The notes beneath the pieces were generated by a model that had not been told where the DNA came from, did not search any database, and was given only the letters and a program-made list of their open reading frames with translations. Source: a virus. Taken from it: a DNA stretch of 40,134 nucleotides. Of this stretch, positions 1 to 10,361 are shown one piece after another. The stretch is taken from positions 1 to 40,134 of IMG/VR virus record IMGVR_UViG_3300024355_000534; one strand, written 5' to 3'. Position 1 is the first letter of the stretch; each line of letters starts with the position of its first letter. Both the position numbers and the translations under genes were made by a program.

Positions 1-3000
1 CTTCATTATCTTGAATAGCAACACCACCGAGAGCAGGTTTGGCACGATTAATATCATTTCCAGAACCAACCCATTCAAATGAATGAGATGATGTAATTTG
101 TAAACTTACTCGTGTAAAGTATACTGTAGTTCCTGCACTAACTGTATTATTTAGGTTCTGTAATAAAGTGATTGTAGAAATTCCGGCACTTGGTAAAGTA
201 GCAGAATCAACTTTATAAAATATTGGTTGCATTCTAGACACTGATGCTTGTGCTTGAACTCCAACTCCAGTTGGAGGAGCAATCGTGACAGTGGGGGGAT
301 TTAAATATTGAGTTCCCGAGTTTATAATATTGATAGAAACCACTCTTCCATTTTCAATTGTAGATGTAGCTTGAGCAGTAATTCCATTTTCACCCTCAGG
401 TGCAGAGAAAAACACTCTAGGTGCAGATTCATATCCGAATCCACCATCAGTAACTTCTACGGTATCGACAAAATTATATAAATCTCCAAAATAACAAACC
501 TGTCCATCATAAGGTCTATATGATCCTAATCCTCCAACCTGTACATCATTATTTTTTGCTGGAGAATCTGTGGTAACTGTTCCAGTATAACGATAAATTG
601 ATTTAGTATTTTCATCTCCATCTCCATCGGCATAAAGTCCTAGTCTACCAAATGATGAGTTAGAGTTTGTAATATCACATTGACCTCCAGATCCAGTAAA
701 TACTGAAATATCATTACAAATAGTAAAGATAGAAACTAACTGTGCATATGCACCATTTGTAATAGAAACTCCAATTCCACCTTGATTATACTGAGTGTAT
801 GAGTCAACACTCATTGTACCAGTAACACCTATATCATTTAAATCACCAGGTTCAGCATCAAATCCTTCCACTTTCATGCCTATACTGTTACCAATAAAAT
901 TGGTACAGTTTCTTACATATGGTCCCTGTGTAATAGGTCCTACACCTTTAGAATATGGAGGTAAAACTAATCCTCCAGAAGAATAAGTATGCGGAATAGT
1001 AGAAGTTCCAACTACGATTGTAAATGATCCTGGAGATGGTACATCTATTACTCTGAACTGATACCCCTCACTTCCTGTTGGATATATTGTAGTGGTCCCT
1101 GCACCACTCATACATGTAAATTCTAAATCACGAATTCCAACTAAATCACCTACATTAATGATTGCGTTTGGTGAAGAAATTGTAGTAATTCCTGTAGTAT
1201 GATCATAATCTGCATCTATTACAGGAATAGAACGATCCACTACAAATCCACCTGAAACATAAGTATGAGGTAGCGTAGATACTCCAACGTAAATATCAAA
1301 AGAACCATCTTCATTAACTTGCTCAACTAAAAATTGATTTCCATATTTTCCAGATGGGAACTTTTGAGTAGATGTAGTTATACCAGAAGAACACTCAAAT
1401 ACTAAGTCATATATTTCTACGGTGTCATTTTCTTTTACTGAAAAATTAGGAATTGTAAGTGTGGTTCTTCCACTTACTTCATCATAAACTGCATTGGTAA
1501 CTTCTTTTACTGTTGTAAATCCAATTCCTGCATTTCCTGGATATGTAACATTAAATACATTGCCCAAAACAGTTGGACCTTGATCAATAATTGTAGTTAC
1601 AACACCAACACATGAATAGATTGCAGATACTACATTTGCACAAGAATTTATATCAATATTTGATCCTGTAGCACTGTCTGCTTGCATTCCAAGATCTCTA
1701 ATTTGAGTAAATTCGGATTGATAATTACCATCCCAGGAGACATTATTAATACAAGATTTTGCAATTCCTGCAGCATAACGAATAGTATCTATAGTTTCAG
1801 TCTTAACACCAACAATATGTTGAAGAGTTTCATCACTATAATATGAAAGTCCTGCTCCTACACACTTAGAATTACCACCCCTAGTAATATCAAAGCAAAT
1901 TGCTTTAAAAATATCCTTAATGTCATCTTTACATGAAGTATAGTCATTACTAGACAAAGTAAATGCTGGATATTGGTAATCTGTACTGGTTAAATATCCA
2001 ACTGCTTCAGATGCAATAAAATCAAGATTCATACGAATCAGTCTTGCAGCATCAAAAAATCTATCTTCAGATACACCTAAAAGTGGTTGAAATGCTACAA
2101 CTGCTGCACCTGAAGTAACATTAGGTCCAACAAAACTCATATCAGTTATATGGCATCCATTATTTACATGGAATAGATCTCTATCCAAATATTTTGGAGT
2201 GACTATACAGTTTCTCAGTTCAGTTCCTTCTACTGATACTGTTCTAGAAAGAACAATTGGATTTTCTTCAACATAAGCTCCAGGGAATACTTTTATAGTA
2301 TCTCCAGACAATGCAACTGCGGATGCTGATTTAATTGTTCTTTTTGGATGATTTTCTGACAATCCTGTATTATTATCATCACCATTTTGGGAAACATAAA
2401 TTGTTTTACCAACTGGTCTATATGAAGATATTTCAACTACACCCTTTCCAGCAGTTTGACTGCTGTTAATATCAATACCAATTCCTGCAACAAGTTGTGT
2501 TACTATCCCAACCAGTCCTACACCATCACCAAGATATTCATTAGCAATAACAGTATTAAGAGTAGATACTCCAGATACAGATAATTGCGTTACCGAAGCA
2601 ATTCCACCAACAACGTCAGTAGATACACCAGATGCTAAAGTGTATGCAGAAACTTCTGTTTGGAAAGACGTTCCTGTGATATTAATATCATATGTTCCAG
2701 ACAGTCTTTCTTTAGGAATAACACCATCAAGAATATTTGCACCATCTGTTAAAAAATTTGCAGTATTTGCAGATCCAGTAACATTAATATCATAAGTTCC
2801 CTGAAGAACTGATGTGGAAACTATTCCACTCTTAATATTGCCTGCGTCTTCAAGAAAGTCTGCACTATCTACTGAAACTGGATAATAACCAGATAATCTT
2901 TCAGAACTAATTGTTCCTGAAATAATATTTGAACCATTCAGTAAAGCATTAGCAAAGTCTGCAGTTCCTGAAAAAATACCAACAAATTTGTTTGCAGTAA

Positions 3001-3112
3001 TAGTAGATGCACCTACTATACTATTCCCATCAAGATTTAGATTATCCCCGTAGGACAGTTCCTCAATCTTACCTGTATCGGGATTAACTATAAGTGGATA
3101 TCTATCGGCCAT
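1..3112 (-). CDS. Large fibre-like virion protein, C-terminus cut by the window edge
   Basis: An open frame runs from ATG at 3112-3110 to the window start without a stop, giving about 1037 residues of a longer protein. The N-terminal 230 residues are repetitive (Gly, Ser, Thr and Asn rich, with repeated SGTYDIN and SGVSTDV-like units), as in phage fibre shafts. From about residue 239 a segment beginning SQNGDDNNTGLSENHPKRTI matches the start of right-handed beta-helix (pectate-lyase-like, DUF1565-type) domains. The rest is rich in beta-strand repeats. It is the last gene of the minus-strand structural operon in view, 43 nt after the next gene upstream. Probable role: tail-fibre or other exposed virion protein. 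The receptor and exact position in the virion cannot be told from sequence. Confidence 0.8.
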   Translation of the reverse strand, partial: MADRYPLIVNPDTGKIEELSYGDNLNLDGNSIVGASTITANKFVGIFSGTADFANALLNGSNIISGTISSERLSGYYPVSVDSADFLEDAGNIKSGIVSTSVLQGTYDINVTGSANTANFLTDGANILDGVIPKERLSGTYDINITGTSFQTEVSAYTLASGVSTDVVGGIASVTQLSVSGVSTLNTVIANEYLGDGVGLVGIVTQLVAGIGIDINSSQTAGKGVVEISSYRPVGKTIYVSQNGDDNNTGLSENHPKRTIKSASAVALSGDTIKVFPGAYVEENPIVLSRTVSVEGTELRNCIVTPKYLDRDLFHVNNGCHITDMSFVGPNVTSGAAVVAFQPLLGVSEDRFFDAARLIRMNLDFIASEAVGYLTSTDYQYPAFTLSSNDYTSCKDDIKDIFKAICFDITRGGNSKCVGAGLSYYSDETLQHIVGVKTETIDTIRYAAGIAKSCINNVSWDGNYQSEFTQIRDLGMQADSATGSNIDINSCANVVSAIYSCVGVVTTIIDQGPTVLGNVFNVTYPGNAGIGFTTVKEVTNAVYDEVSGRTTLTIPNFSVKENDTVEIYDLVFECSSGITTSTQKFPSGKYGNQFLVEQVNEDGSFDIYVGVSTLPHTYVSGGFVVDRSIPVIDADYDHTTGITTISSPNAIINVGDLVGIRDLEFTCMSGAGTTTIYPTGSEGYQFRVIDVPSPGSFTIVVGTSTIPHTYSSGGLVLPPYSKGVGPITQGPYVRNCTNFIGNSIGMKVEGFDAEPGDLNDIGVTGTMSVDSYTQYNQGGIGVSITNGAYAQLVSIFTICNDISVFTGSGGQCDITNSNSSFGRLGLYADGDGDENTKSIYRYTGTVTTDSPAKNNDVQVGGLGSYRPYDGQVCYFGDLYNFVDTVEVTDGGFGYESAPRVFFSAPEGENGITAQATSTIENGRVVSINIINSGTQYLNPPTVTIAPPTGVGVQAQASVSRMQPIFYKVDSATLPSAGISTITLLQNLNNTVSAGTTVYFTRVSLQITSSHSFEWVGSGNDINRAKPALGGVAIQDNE

Positions 3113-3155
3113 TAACTTATGTTTAGATGCTTTTAGTTCTTATAATATATAGGTT

Positions 3156-4838
3156 CTACTCATAAGGCCTAAAATCAAAATTAGATATATCTGAAATAAC
3201 TGCTTCCAATTCTGTTATTTCTTCATCTAATTTAGATGCAGATTGAAGAATAGACCATGCATATCTTTGAAGTTTTTCCCTTTGCTTTCTTAACGTATTA
3301 GATATAGATGCAGTTTGTTTAATTGCAGGAACATTTTTATTTCTAGTTTGAGTATAAGAATTTAAAGAATTATTAATTGTATTATCAAAAGAAGAACAGT
3401 TTGGAGGAAAAACTCCGAGAGGTGGAGGTCCTGCAGCATATCCAATTACATCAGTTGCTGTAGCTGCTACTGTAACTCTAGTTCCTTCGGGTGCATACTT
3501 TATAGTATAAATTGGAGGATCACCACCATTAGAAGTTTTTATTGTTGGCCACTGAGTTGTTCCAATATTATAACCACCTCTTCCTGCTCCTACCTCAGGC
3601 TCTGCATTCCTAATACATTCTCTCGTATCTTTATTCCATGTTGTATTTGATCTTAAAGTCCCATCACTTTTATATAAACAATCATTTTTATTTTTTTTAG
3701 TGCTGTCAACATAAGTTTTTCCGGGTTTATACTTATCAAACTCATTTTCTATTCCAGATTCGTCAAAATAAACACTACCCCCAGTACCTACAGTTGAAGA
3801 TCCAATTATACCTATTTTAATAGGAGAATTTGGACTTTTAGTATAATCAAATCCTTTATAAATTTGAGAATCAACCCTTAGTGCAATAAGATCTGTAGTC
3901 AATCCGGACCTTGATGCTTCAGTTGATAAAAATACTGCAGAATAATTAGTAAGTATTCCAACAAAAAATTCACCCTCTTCAATATAATCAGTTGCATTTG
4001 CACTCAATATTAAAGTATTGACTGTCAATAAAGATGTTTCTAAAACACCATCTTCACCATAATATTCAATAGGTTGACTGGCACTACCAAAACCAGTAAT
4101 AGTTGTTAGATATGGAATGACTGGAGGATTAGTACCTACACCCAAATGAACAAGAGTCATGCCAGTTTTGATACCAACAAAACTACCTGCACCAAAGTTA
4201 TTAAAAACATTAGAACCAGTAGAAATACCCCCTATTAGAGATGTTATTACACCAACTGAAATAGTTTCACCAAATCCAACTATCTCAGGTAAATTTCCAG
4301 GAGAATATATTGAAGGGTTATCAATATCGTCTGAAATTGTATCATTTATTTTTAATTCAGGTGGTCTAGATGTCGGATTTCCATCTTCATCCGTAATTGC
4401 AATAATTGTAGATCCAGAAGAAACATTAGCATAAAACTCTGCAACTAAAGTTGATCCATAATCACGATCTAAAGGTTTTTTATAATATTTCAAACCAACT
4501 TTTGGTTTATAATCATAAGTGTCTGGATTTTTTTGTACTTCCCAAACTTTATATTGTCCTATATTAAAAGGTGTAGGAGATTCTATTTCTACCCATTTTA
4601 AATCTGTTCTACATCCTGAAGCAATTCTTGCATCATATGCTGCTTTTACAGCATCTACAGAAGCATTTACTTCACCGGATAAAGGTAAAGTACTTTCATC
4701 TATTGGATCAATTAGTCCATCATACTTATCAAGTTTAATATCTATTAATGATAACTGATCCAATAAATTATTTAATTGATTTTTTTTTCTTATTATCTCT
4801 AACTTATATTCTTCAATAATGTCACTAGAATTACTCAT
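3156..4838 (-). CDS. Virion structural protein, 560 aa, unknown role
   Basis: I do not recognise a named family. The first 40 residues and the last 60 are charged, heptad-like and probably coiled coil. The middle is rich in Gly, Ser, Thr, Ile and Val with short beta-strand repeats (for example GGISTGSNVFNNFG and GIKTGMTLV), typical of cyanophage structural proteins. No catalytic motif is visible. It lies between a fibre-like gene and a gene with a fibre-type C-terminal domain, all on one strand, so a baseplate or fibre-attachment role is likely by context only. Confidence 0.75.
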   Translation of the reverse strand: MSNSSDIIEEYKLEIIRKKNQLNNLLDQLSLIDIKLDKYDGLIDPIDESTLPLSGEVNASVDAVKAAYDARIASGCRTDLKWVEIESPTPFNIGQYKVWEVQKNPDTYDYKPKVGLKYYKKPLDRDYGSTLVAEFYANVSSGSTIIAITDEDGNPTSRPPELKINDTISDDIDNPSIYSPGNLPEIVGFGETISVGVITSLIGGISTGSNVFNNFGAGSFVGIKTGMTLVHLGVGTNPPVIPYLTTITGFGSASQPIEYYGEDGVLETSLLTVNTLILSANATDYIEEGEFFVGILTNYSAVFLSTEASRSGLTTDLIALRVDSQIYKGFDYTKSPNSPIKIGIIGSSTVGTGGSVYFDESGIENEFDKYKPGKTYVDSTKKNKNDCLYKSDGTLRSNTTWNKDTRECIRNAEPEVGAGRGGYNIGTTQWPTIKTSNGGDPPIYTIKYAPEGTRVTVAATATDVIGYAAGPPPLGVFPPNCSSFDNTINNSLNSYTQTRNKNVPAIKQTASISNTLRKQREKLQRYAWSILQSASKLDEEITELEAVISDISNFDFRPYE

Positions 4839-4860
4839 ATACTTTTCCTCATCAATTTAA

Positions 4861-5748
4861 TTAAGAATTAATTCCTGGTCTATAATCATAATGATATCCA
4901 ACTATAGATCTTTGATCTTTTCCCGGATAATCTTCTATTTTACCTTCATATTCTACAACAATTTTATCTACATCTTTTCTTTCACCATAAACAATATAAC
5001 TACAGTGAACTGCACTCCCTGCATTATTTAGAACTTTAATTTTAGACCCCCAATCTGATATTTCATAATAAAGTTCTTGATATGTTCCAATAGGAGTCAG
5101 GTAAACTGTAATTGTTTCCGAATCTACTAAACCTTTCCAATATTCTGGTAATTCTATAATATTAGAATCTTTTAAAATTCCTCTATGATAGACTGCCGCT
5201 TCAGGACCTTCTAAACAAATATGAGTCAATCTCCACCCTTTTTTAGTAGGGTGATGCATATCAAATCCTTTTGGAGGTGATGCTGCTGCAGTAGCTAATT
5301 GAGCATCAAGCCATTCACAACTAATAACTCCATCAACTCTCAATGCTCCATTTACAACTTCTGTAAGATTTGCTATACAAACATCATTACCAATTGCTAA
5401 GGCATTGCTGAGACTCGTTCCTTGTTTAATGTCTGCAGATTGTTTAATTTCTATTCCTTCACAAACAACTGCACCTGCAAATAAACTAGAACCTTCTACA
5501 TTAAAAGATCCAATAATATTTGTTATACCATCGACAACAAGAGATGCAGGAAAAGAAGCAGATACTGGTGGTCCAATTGTGCAAGTAGCTCTTGCTGCAG
5601 GAGCAGCAAGAGCAGCACCCATCAAAACAGGTCCATTCAATACTGCAGTTCCGGGTAAAACTTTACTAGTAGCACTAATAAATGAAGTATCAAGTTGTCC
5701 TACAATAAGTTTATCACCTACTTGTGATATAGAAGTGGTATGTGACAT
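4861..5748 (-). CDS. Virion structural protein with fibre-type C-terminal domain
   Basis: 295 aa. The N-terminal half is hydrophobic and repetitive with small residues (Ala, Gly, Ser). The C-terminal half, from about residue 162, carries the pattern HPTKKGWRLTHICLEGPEAA followed by ELPEYWKGLVDSETITVYLT and YGERKD. This domain recurs at the C-termini of many cyanophage tail and fibre proteins; this is from family knowledge and was not searched. The start at 5748 follows the stop of the upstream gene by one base (TGATATG), so translation is probably coupled. Likely part of the tail tip or fibre network. Confidence 0.8.
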   Translation of the reverse strand: MSHTTSISQVGDKLIVGQLDTSFISATSKVLPGTAVLNGPVLMGAALAAPAARATCTIGPPVSASFPASLVVDGITNIIGSFNVEGSSLFAGAVVCEGIEIKQSADIKQGTSLSNALAIGNDVCIANLTEVVNGALRVDGVISCEWLDAQLATAAASPPKGFDMHHPTKKGWRLTHICLEGPEAAVYHRGILKDSNIIELPEYWKGLVDSETITVYLTPIGTYQELYYEISDWGSKIKVLNNAGSAVHCSYIVYGERKDVDKIVVEYEGKIEDYPGKDQRSIVGYHYDYRPGINS

Positions 5749-5749
5749 A

Positions 5750-6301
5750 TCAAATCATTTTCAAGAATTTTTTAAGATTACTTAAAGCACTTAGTATCGA
5801 TCCAACAAATGATCCTTGTGTTACATCTGAGAATGACGCACTAGATACTTGAACATTTGCTGCCATATCTACAGTTTGCCCATACATACCAATTTCATTT
5901 GTAGCCGTAATATCGACATTTGTTCCTTTCGTTCTAACAATAGGAGCATTAAATTCTATGATTTTACCGGACCCCAGAGTAATCTCACCACTACCATCTG
6001 TAGCAACAATTCTTATATTTCTTGCACGAATTATAATATCTCCAGCAGGGGCATCTAAATAAATATCACCATTTTTTGCGTATATGACTTTCGCAGGTTC
6101 ATCATCTACACATTTTGATCCAACAACTTCTATGGAAGTTTTAGGATTTGCCTCCACCCTATTTCCGTCTTCTCTAAGTTGAATCGAACTTCCACTATCA
6201 GTAGTTACTGCCCATTCATATGTTGCTTCTTTGTTAGTAACATTATCATAAATCTTATGTGCAATATTTGTATCTATATTTTGCCTTTCGCTTTTACTCA
6301 T
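5750..6301 (-). CDS. Beta-helical structural protein, possible tail-spike or needle element
   Basis: 183 aa. Residues 70-150 form a run of short strand repeats alternating hydrophobic and small or charged residues (GDIYLDAPAGDIIIRARNIR, then GKIIEFNAPIVRTKGTNVDI). This pattern resembles the beta-helical needle of gp5/VgrG-type puncturing proteins. The ATG overlaps the stop of the upstream gp5-like gene by 4 nt (ATGA), so the two are probably made together. Inference: it may supply the needle part that the neighbouring gp5-like protein lacks. No enzyme motif is seen. Confidence 0.75.
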   Translation of the reverse strand: MSKSERQNIDTNIAHKIYDNVTNKEATYEWAVTTDSGSSIQLREDGNRVEANPKTSIEVVGSKCVDDEPAKVIYAKNGDIYLDAPAGDIIIRARNIRIVATDGSGEITLGSGKIIEFNAPIVRTKGTNVDITATNEIGMYGQTVDMAANVQVSSASFSDVTQGSFVGSILSALSNLKKFLKMI

Positions 6302-8808
6302 ACGCAGTCAACAACCGTAAGTATTCCAACTTGATTAATAATAACTCTTGGGAGAATTGATAGTTGAGGCAGATATTCCAGAACTGGATATAAATCTGCA
6401 CCTTCACCATTTTGACTATTTATAATCGCATTAGGAAGTGCATCAAAAATATTAGCACAAGTAATAGATTGAATTCCAACAATAGATCCATTAGGAGTAA
6501 CAATAGGGGTAAATGTACAAAGACCTACTTGAATGACATCCCCTGTCGAATATCCAATTCCAGGATTTTCTACGACAATTGATGTTATAATTCCAACAAT
6601 ATCAGTTCCAACTCCAGGTCCAGGTGGTATGACATTATCAAATATTTCTTTTGGAAATGTTCCAACTCCAGTTGAAACTGGAGTTCCAGGTGGAGTTTGA
6701 ATAGGATCGTCCGGAATTGGAGTAAGTATTGGAGATAGTCTATTTGATATGTTTACTATGGTCCTTGCTACAATAACACCAGAGGTATCTTGTAAATCAA
6801 AGAACATCTGTTCTACAGATTCTTGTATACTATCTTGACGTATTTTAACTTTAACTTGTGCAGTATTTGATTTTATTGTCACACTTCCATTCATACTTCC
6901 TTCTATATCATTAGAAGTAATATCTCCACCCAACATATAAGATAAAGATGTATTATCTTTAACATTTTGAGTAAAAATAGTATAAGTTACAGTTTCACCT
7001 TCAAAAAAAGTATATCTATCTGCAGTAACCAAATATGAAGGAATATCAAACTCTGAACTTAAATCTGGTGGACAATATCCTGTTCCAGATCGAGTTAGAT
7101 ATATTTGCGTAATTCTTCCTCTAGAAATAGATGCAGATGCTTTTGCACCAGAACCGTGATTTGTTTTATCTACTATTGAAATTCTAGGTGGTTTACTGTA
7201 TCCAAATCCAGAATTAATAATTTTTACAGAAATTATGCTTCCATCTTTTGAAACAATTGGAACTGCCTTTGCCCCAGATCCATCTCCAAATATTTCTATC
7301 TTAGGTGGAACACAATATGGATATACTTTTCCTGTATCAGTCAAATCATCTTGACCCTTTGGAGTTTTTACTTTTTTGGTACAATCTCTAAATACAGAAC
7401 CTTCATATCCATATAATGATAAAGAACCTAATGCATTATCAATATTATCATTTACACCTTTGAGGACATTCATATTCCCCAAAACATTATTCCAATTATC
7501 AATCCCTGCTCGTTTAGGTCCAAACTTTAATGACCATTCAGATGGGGTTTTACATTTTAAACTATCACAACCAATAAAATTAAGAATTTGATTTGCAATT
7601 GAAGATACTTGAGATAAAATTCCTTTAATTTGAGATAATCCACCAAGTAACCAATCAAGTCCAGACATTACTGGTTCTAAAAGTTCTTCAATTTTATCCA
7701 TTAATTTAGAAAGAATTGCTGAAGTAAATTGTTCAGCAGCACAAAGTGGTGCATTGATAGCTCTACCTACCAATCCCTTAAGCATATCTAAAAGAAAATC
7801 TAAAAGCAAATCTATAAGTTTCTCAAAGATACAAAATATAATATTCATTATATTTTTAGTTGCTTCTGCAACTGGAGTATGTTGAGGTAAGGGTAAAACT
7901 AATGCAATAAATTTTCCAAACAAATCACCTACCAATTTCATTATGGTAGATCTAAAATTATTAATAATAAATTTAATTACTCCTGTAATTATTCTTGCAG
8001 TTCTTTTAATTTCATTAGTAATATCAATTATTGTATTTAAAACTGGATCTACATAAGCATCAATATATCCTTCCAATCCATTAACTATTGTAATAAAATC
8101 TTGAATTGCCCTTGTAATCTTTCCAATTATATTATTATCACAACCATTTTCTTTTGTAATGGTAATACTACCTACTTCTTTTTGAATTATATCAAGTTGT
8201 TTATCAACATAAAATATTTTATCCTTACCAGAGTTCCTATCCGAACCTAGATCTACAGAAATTGGATTTTCAATTTTACCACCAATAATAGTGGGAGGAG
8301 ATTCTTCTTCTTTAGCATCTCCCTGTTTAGGGTCAACAGTTGGTTGTATTTTTGTCTGGCCTTGTGCAACTGTTGATCCTAATGTGGTATCATTTCCTTC
8401 AAATGGTTGAAATGCTATATCAGATTCAGGAAATGATTTTACATTTTTATCTCTATGAATTACTCCAATTACTACTGGTTGTTGGGAATCATCACCATCT
8501 AGGAAAAATCCAAAAACAGTTTCTCCTCCAACTAATTTATGACTTTTACCTAATCCACCTTGAGCACTACCATCAGTAGCACCAAGCATTATTTGTGCCC
8601 AAGGTAGATCTTTATCTGGAAGTTCTTTTTTATTATAGGTATGATATCCAATTATTCTAACCTTACATCGATATGCCCAAGATCCACCAGTAACTATATC
8701 AACCTTTTCTGGTATATCCCATACCTTTGCAGGAGCAACCTGACCTATCCACCAAATAAAACCATCTTTTCCAAGATAGTTACTTTTTAATAAAGCATCA
8801 TCAATCAT
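6298..8808 (-). CDS. gp5: gp5-like baseplate hub protein without lysozyme domain
   Basis: 836 aa. Residues about 15-125 match the OB-fold start of T4 gp5: GFIWWIGQVAP, then WAYRCKVRIIGYH, DLPWAQIMLGATDG, GETVFGFFLDGDD and PVVIGVI. No T4 lysozyme active-site region follows. Instead there is a long amphipathic helical and hydrophobic middle (about 220-420). Repeated glycine-rich beta segments follow (NSGFGYSKPPRISIVD type), with a Calx-beta-like domain at about 595-690 (FFEGETVTYTIF ... VEQMFFDL). In T4, gp5 sits at the centre of the baseplate hub and digests peptidoglycan. Here that activity may come from the M23 and lysozyme-like proteins two and three genes upstream. The ATG overlaps the stop of the CP12 gene by 8 nt. 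Confidence 0.8.
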   Translation of the reverse strand: MIDDALLKSNYLGKDGFIWWIGQVAPAKVWDIPEKVDIVTGGSWAYRCKVRIIGYHTYNKKELPDKDLPWAQIMLGATDGSAQGGLGKSHKLVGGETVFGFFLDGDDSQQPVVIGVIHRDKNVKSFPESDIAFQPFEGNDTTLGSTVAQGQTKIQPTVDPKQGDAKEEESPPTIIGGKIENPISVDLGSDRNSGKDKIFYVDKQLDIIQKEVGSITITKENGCDNNIIGKITRAIQDFITIVNGLEGYIDAYVDPVLNTIIDITNEIKRTARIITGVIKFIINNFRSTIMKLVGDLFGKFIALVLPLPQHTPVAEATKNIMNIIFCIFEKLIDLLLDFLLDMLKGLVGRAINAPLCAAEQFTSAILSKLMDKIEELLEPVMSGLDWLLGGLSQIKGILSQVSSIANQILNFIGCDSLKCKTPSEWSLKFGPKRAGIDNWNNVLGNMNVLKGVNDNIDNALGSLSLYGYEGSVFRDCTKKVKTPKGQDDLTDTGKVYPYCVPPKIEIFGDGSGAKAVPIVSKDGSIISVKIINSGFGYSKPPRISIVDKTNHGSGAKASASISRGRITQIYLTRSGTGYCPPDLSSEFDIPSYLVTADRYTFFEGETVTYTIFTQNVKDNTSLSYMLGGDITSNDIEGSMNGSVTIKSNTAQVKVKIRQDSIQESVEQMFFDLQDTSGVIVARTIVNISNRLSPILTPIPDDPIQTPPGTPVSTGVGTFPKEIFDNVIPPGPGVGTDIVGIITSIVVENPGIGYSTGDVIQVGLCTFTPIVTPNGSIVGIQSITCANIFDALPNAIINSQNGEGADLYPVLEYLPQLSILPRVIINQVGILTVVDCV

Positions 8809-9013
8809 CGTAAATTCTACATTCTAATGAATTTGGATTTTCGTCGCAGTATAATTCCAGTGGAGTTGGATCATGATCATCTTCTGGATGACGTTCACGA
8901 TATCTTTCCAATGATTCCAATTCTTCTTCAGTATGACGACGTGACTGAGAAGAAATCATAGGATCATCAAGTATTTTTTTGTCGTTTTCAATGTGTTGAT
9001 GGATGTTTTCCAT
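8801..9013 (-). CDS. cp12: CP12-like Calvin cycle inhibitor
   Basis: 70 aa, from ATG at 9013; an in-frame upstream ATG at 9049 lies inside the previous gene and is less likely. The C-terminus ELYCDENPNSLECRIYDD matches the conserved C-terminal CP12 segment with its two cysteines, preceded by an acidic helical region. The N-terminal cysteine pair of host CP12 is absent. In cyanobacteria CP12 ties GAPDH and phosphoribulokinase into an inactive complex and so stops the Calvin cycle. Cyanophages are known to carry it with talC and gnd, both present in this window. The gene sits inside the baseplate-hub operon, one base after the upstream stop, so late expression is likely. Confidence 0.82.
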   Translation of the reverse strand: MENIHQHIENDKKILDDPMISSQSRRHTEEELESLERYRERHPEDDHDPTPLELYCDENPNSLECRIYDD

Positions 9014-9014
9014 T

Positions 9015-10361
9015 TTAGTACTGTACGTTAGTTGAACTATAGAGACCATAACTGTCTCTTATTAATCTTAAACTAGTAATCATCTGTCCAGGTTCCATAT
9101 GATGTCTCAATTCTTTAATTAAATAATTTCCACTTTGTTGAGGATCTGCCTCTTTTTTATCACTTCTATCAATCTTAGGAAATTCTGCATAAATGATATC
9201 ACCAGCTTTCAAAGTCACATTACAAGGAACTACCATATTTAGTGCTTGAGTAAACAAAAGATTGTAACGAGAAAATGATTTTGCCATATCTGCTTCATCC
9301 CTCATATTTGTTTTATCATCAATCTTCGAATCCCCTTCTATAGTATTATCCATAACTCCAATATCAGAGGTTCTTACCATTATTCTCGATACAGATTCTC
9401 CAAATTCTTCAGATACTGCTATTGATGCATCTCCACTGAGAACATTGGCATTTCTTATTTCATCCTTTAACGTATATTTGTAAATATTTAATTTATTTTT
9501 ATAAAGATCATAAAAATATGTTTTACTAGAATACATACCTACTCTTAAATTTGTTAAAAGATTATTATTTTTTTCAAAACTATAATTTAATATTTTGTAA
9601 TTATTTACTGGTTTGTTATGCTCAGTAACTTGAGTATAATAATATTTTTGAATATTTTCAGAATTAGAACTACCAGATTGAACTCTGGTATTTTTTACAA
9701 GACTGTCAATACTTCTAAAATTAAATCCATCTTTATTCTCATAAAATAAAAATCCTGCTATACCTTTACCTTCACTTGCAACTCCACTACCAGATACTCC
9801 TGTCGTTTTAGATGTAGTTGGTATAGATTTAGGACCTAACCAAGTTAAGATATGAAATGGTTTTTTCTGATTTCCAATAAAAGCATAACTATTCAAAGTT
9901 TTTTCTATATTCTCTGCTTTATATTTTTTAGTTTTTAAAATATCTTTTAAAATTGAAGTGACCGATTGGTCAATTGTTCCTCCATATCTTTTTACACATC
10001 TTACTGTCTCATTGGTAAGTGCTTCCCGAGAAACTAGATTCAGAGTAAACATTTCACTGGTACTATCTGGACTTATTCCACTAACTTTATACACATACAG
10101 TGAATTTTCCCCATCAAATTCAAATTTTCCAAATCCAGTATCAACACTTAAAAATACCTTTTCACCACCACGTATTGGAAGTAAATTTACAAGTGATGTA
10201 CTATTCATCACTTGAATTGTCATAGTAATAGATGGTGATAAAATATCTTCAAAATAATCTAAAAACATGATGGAAGATGATCCTGCAAGATCAACAGATT
10301 TAGATCCATCTAAAGATTGAATAACAAACCCATTCGGTTTTAGTGCGTTTACTGCTGACAT
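9015..10361 (-). CDS. Probable baseplate hub protein (gp27-like position)
   Basis: 448 aa. The N-terminal 130 residues form a beta-rich domain (NGFVIQSLDGSKSVDLAG ... ITMTIQVMNSTSLVNLLPIR) like those of tail hub proteins. A segment near residue 200 (GIAGFLFYENKDGFNFRSID) is typical of gp27/hub families that read out a second tail-tube-like domain. The C-terminus (SGNYLIKELRHHMEPGQMIT) also fits a hub fold. It lies just upstream of cp12 and the gp5-like gene, and gp27 and gp5 form one complex in T4. The start overlaps the M23 gene stop (TAATG). The assignment is by pattern and position, not alignment. Confidence 0.65.
   Translation of the reverse strand: MSAVNALKPNGFVIQSLDGSKSVDLAGSSSIMFLDYFEDILSPSITMTIQVMNSTSLVNLLPIRGGEKVFLSVDTGFGKFEFDGENSLYVYKVSGISPDSTSEMFTLNLVSREALTNETVRCVKRYGGTIDQSVTSILKDILKTKKYKAENIEKTLNSYAFIGNQKKPFHILTWLGPKSIPTTSKTTGVSGSGVASEGKGIAGFLFYENKDGFNFRSIDSLVKNTRVQSGSSNSENIQKYYYTQVTEHNKPVNNYKILNYSFEKNNNLLTNLRVGMYSSKTYFYDLYKNKLNIYKYTLKDEIRNANVLSGDASIAVSEEFGESVSRIMVRTSDIGVMDNTIEGDSKIDDKTNMRDEADMAKSFSRYNLLFTQALNMVVPCNVTLKAGDIIYAEFPKIDRSDKKEADPQQSGNYLIKELRHHMEPGQMITSLRLIRDSYGLYSSTNVQY

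Noticed and set aside
795-986. Plus-strand open frames within the large fibre gene and other structural genes
   Set aside because: They are antisense to long minus-strand genes with clear protein-like repeats and lack promoters or ribosome-binding sites.
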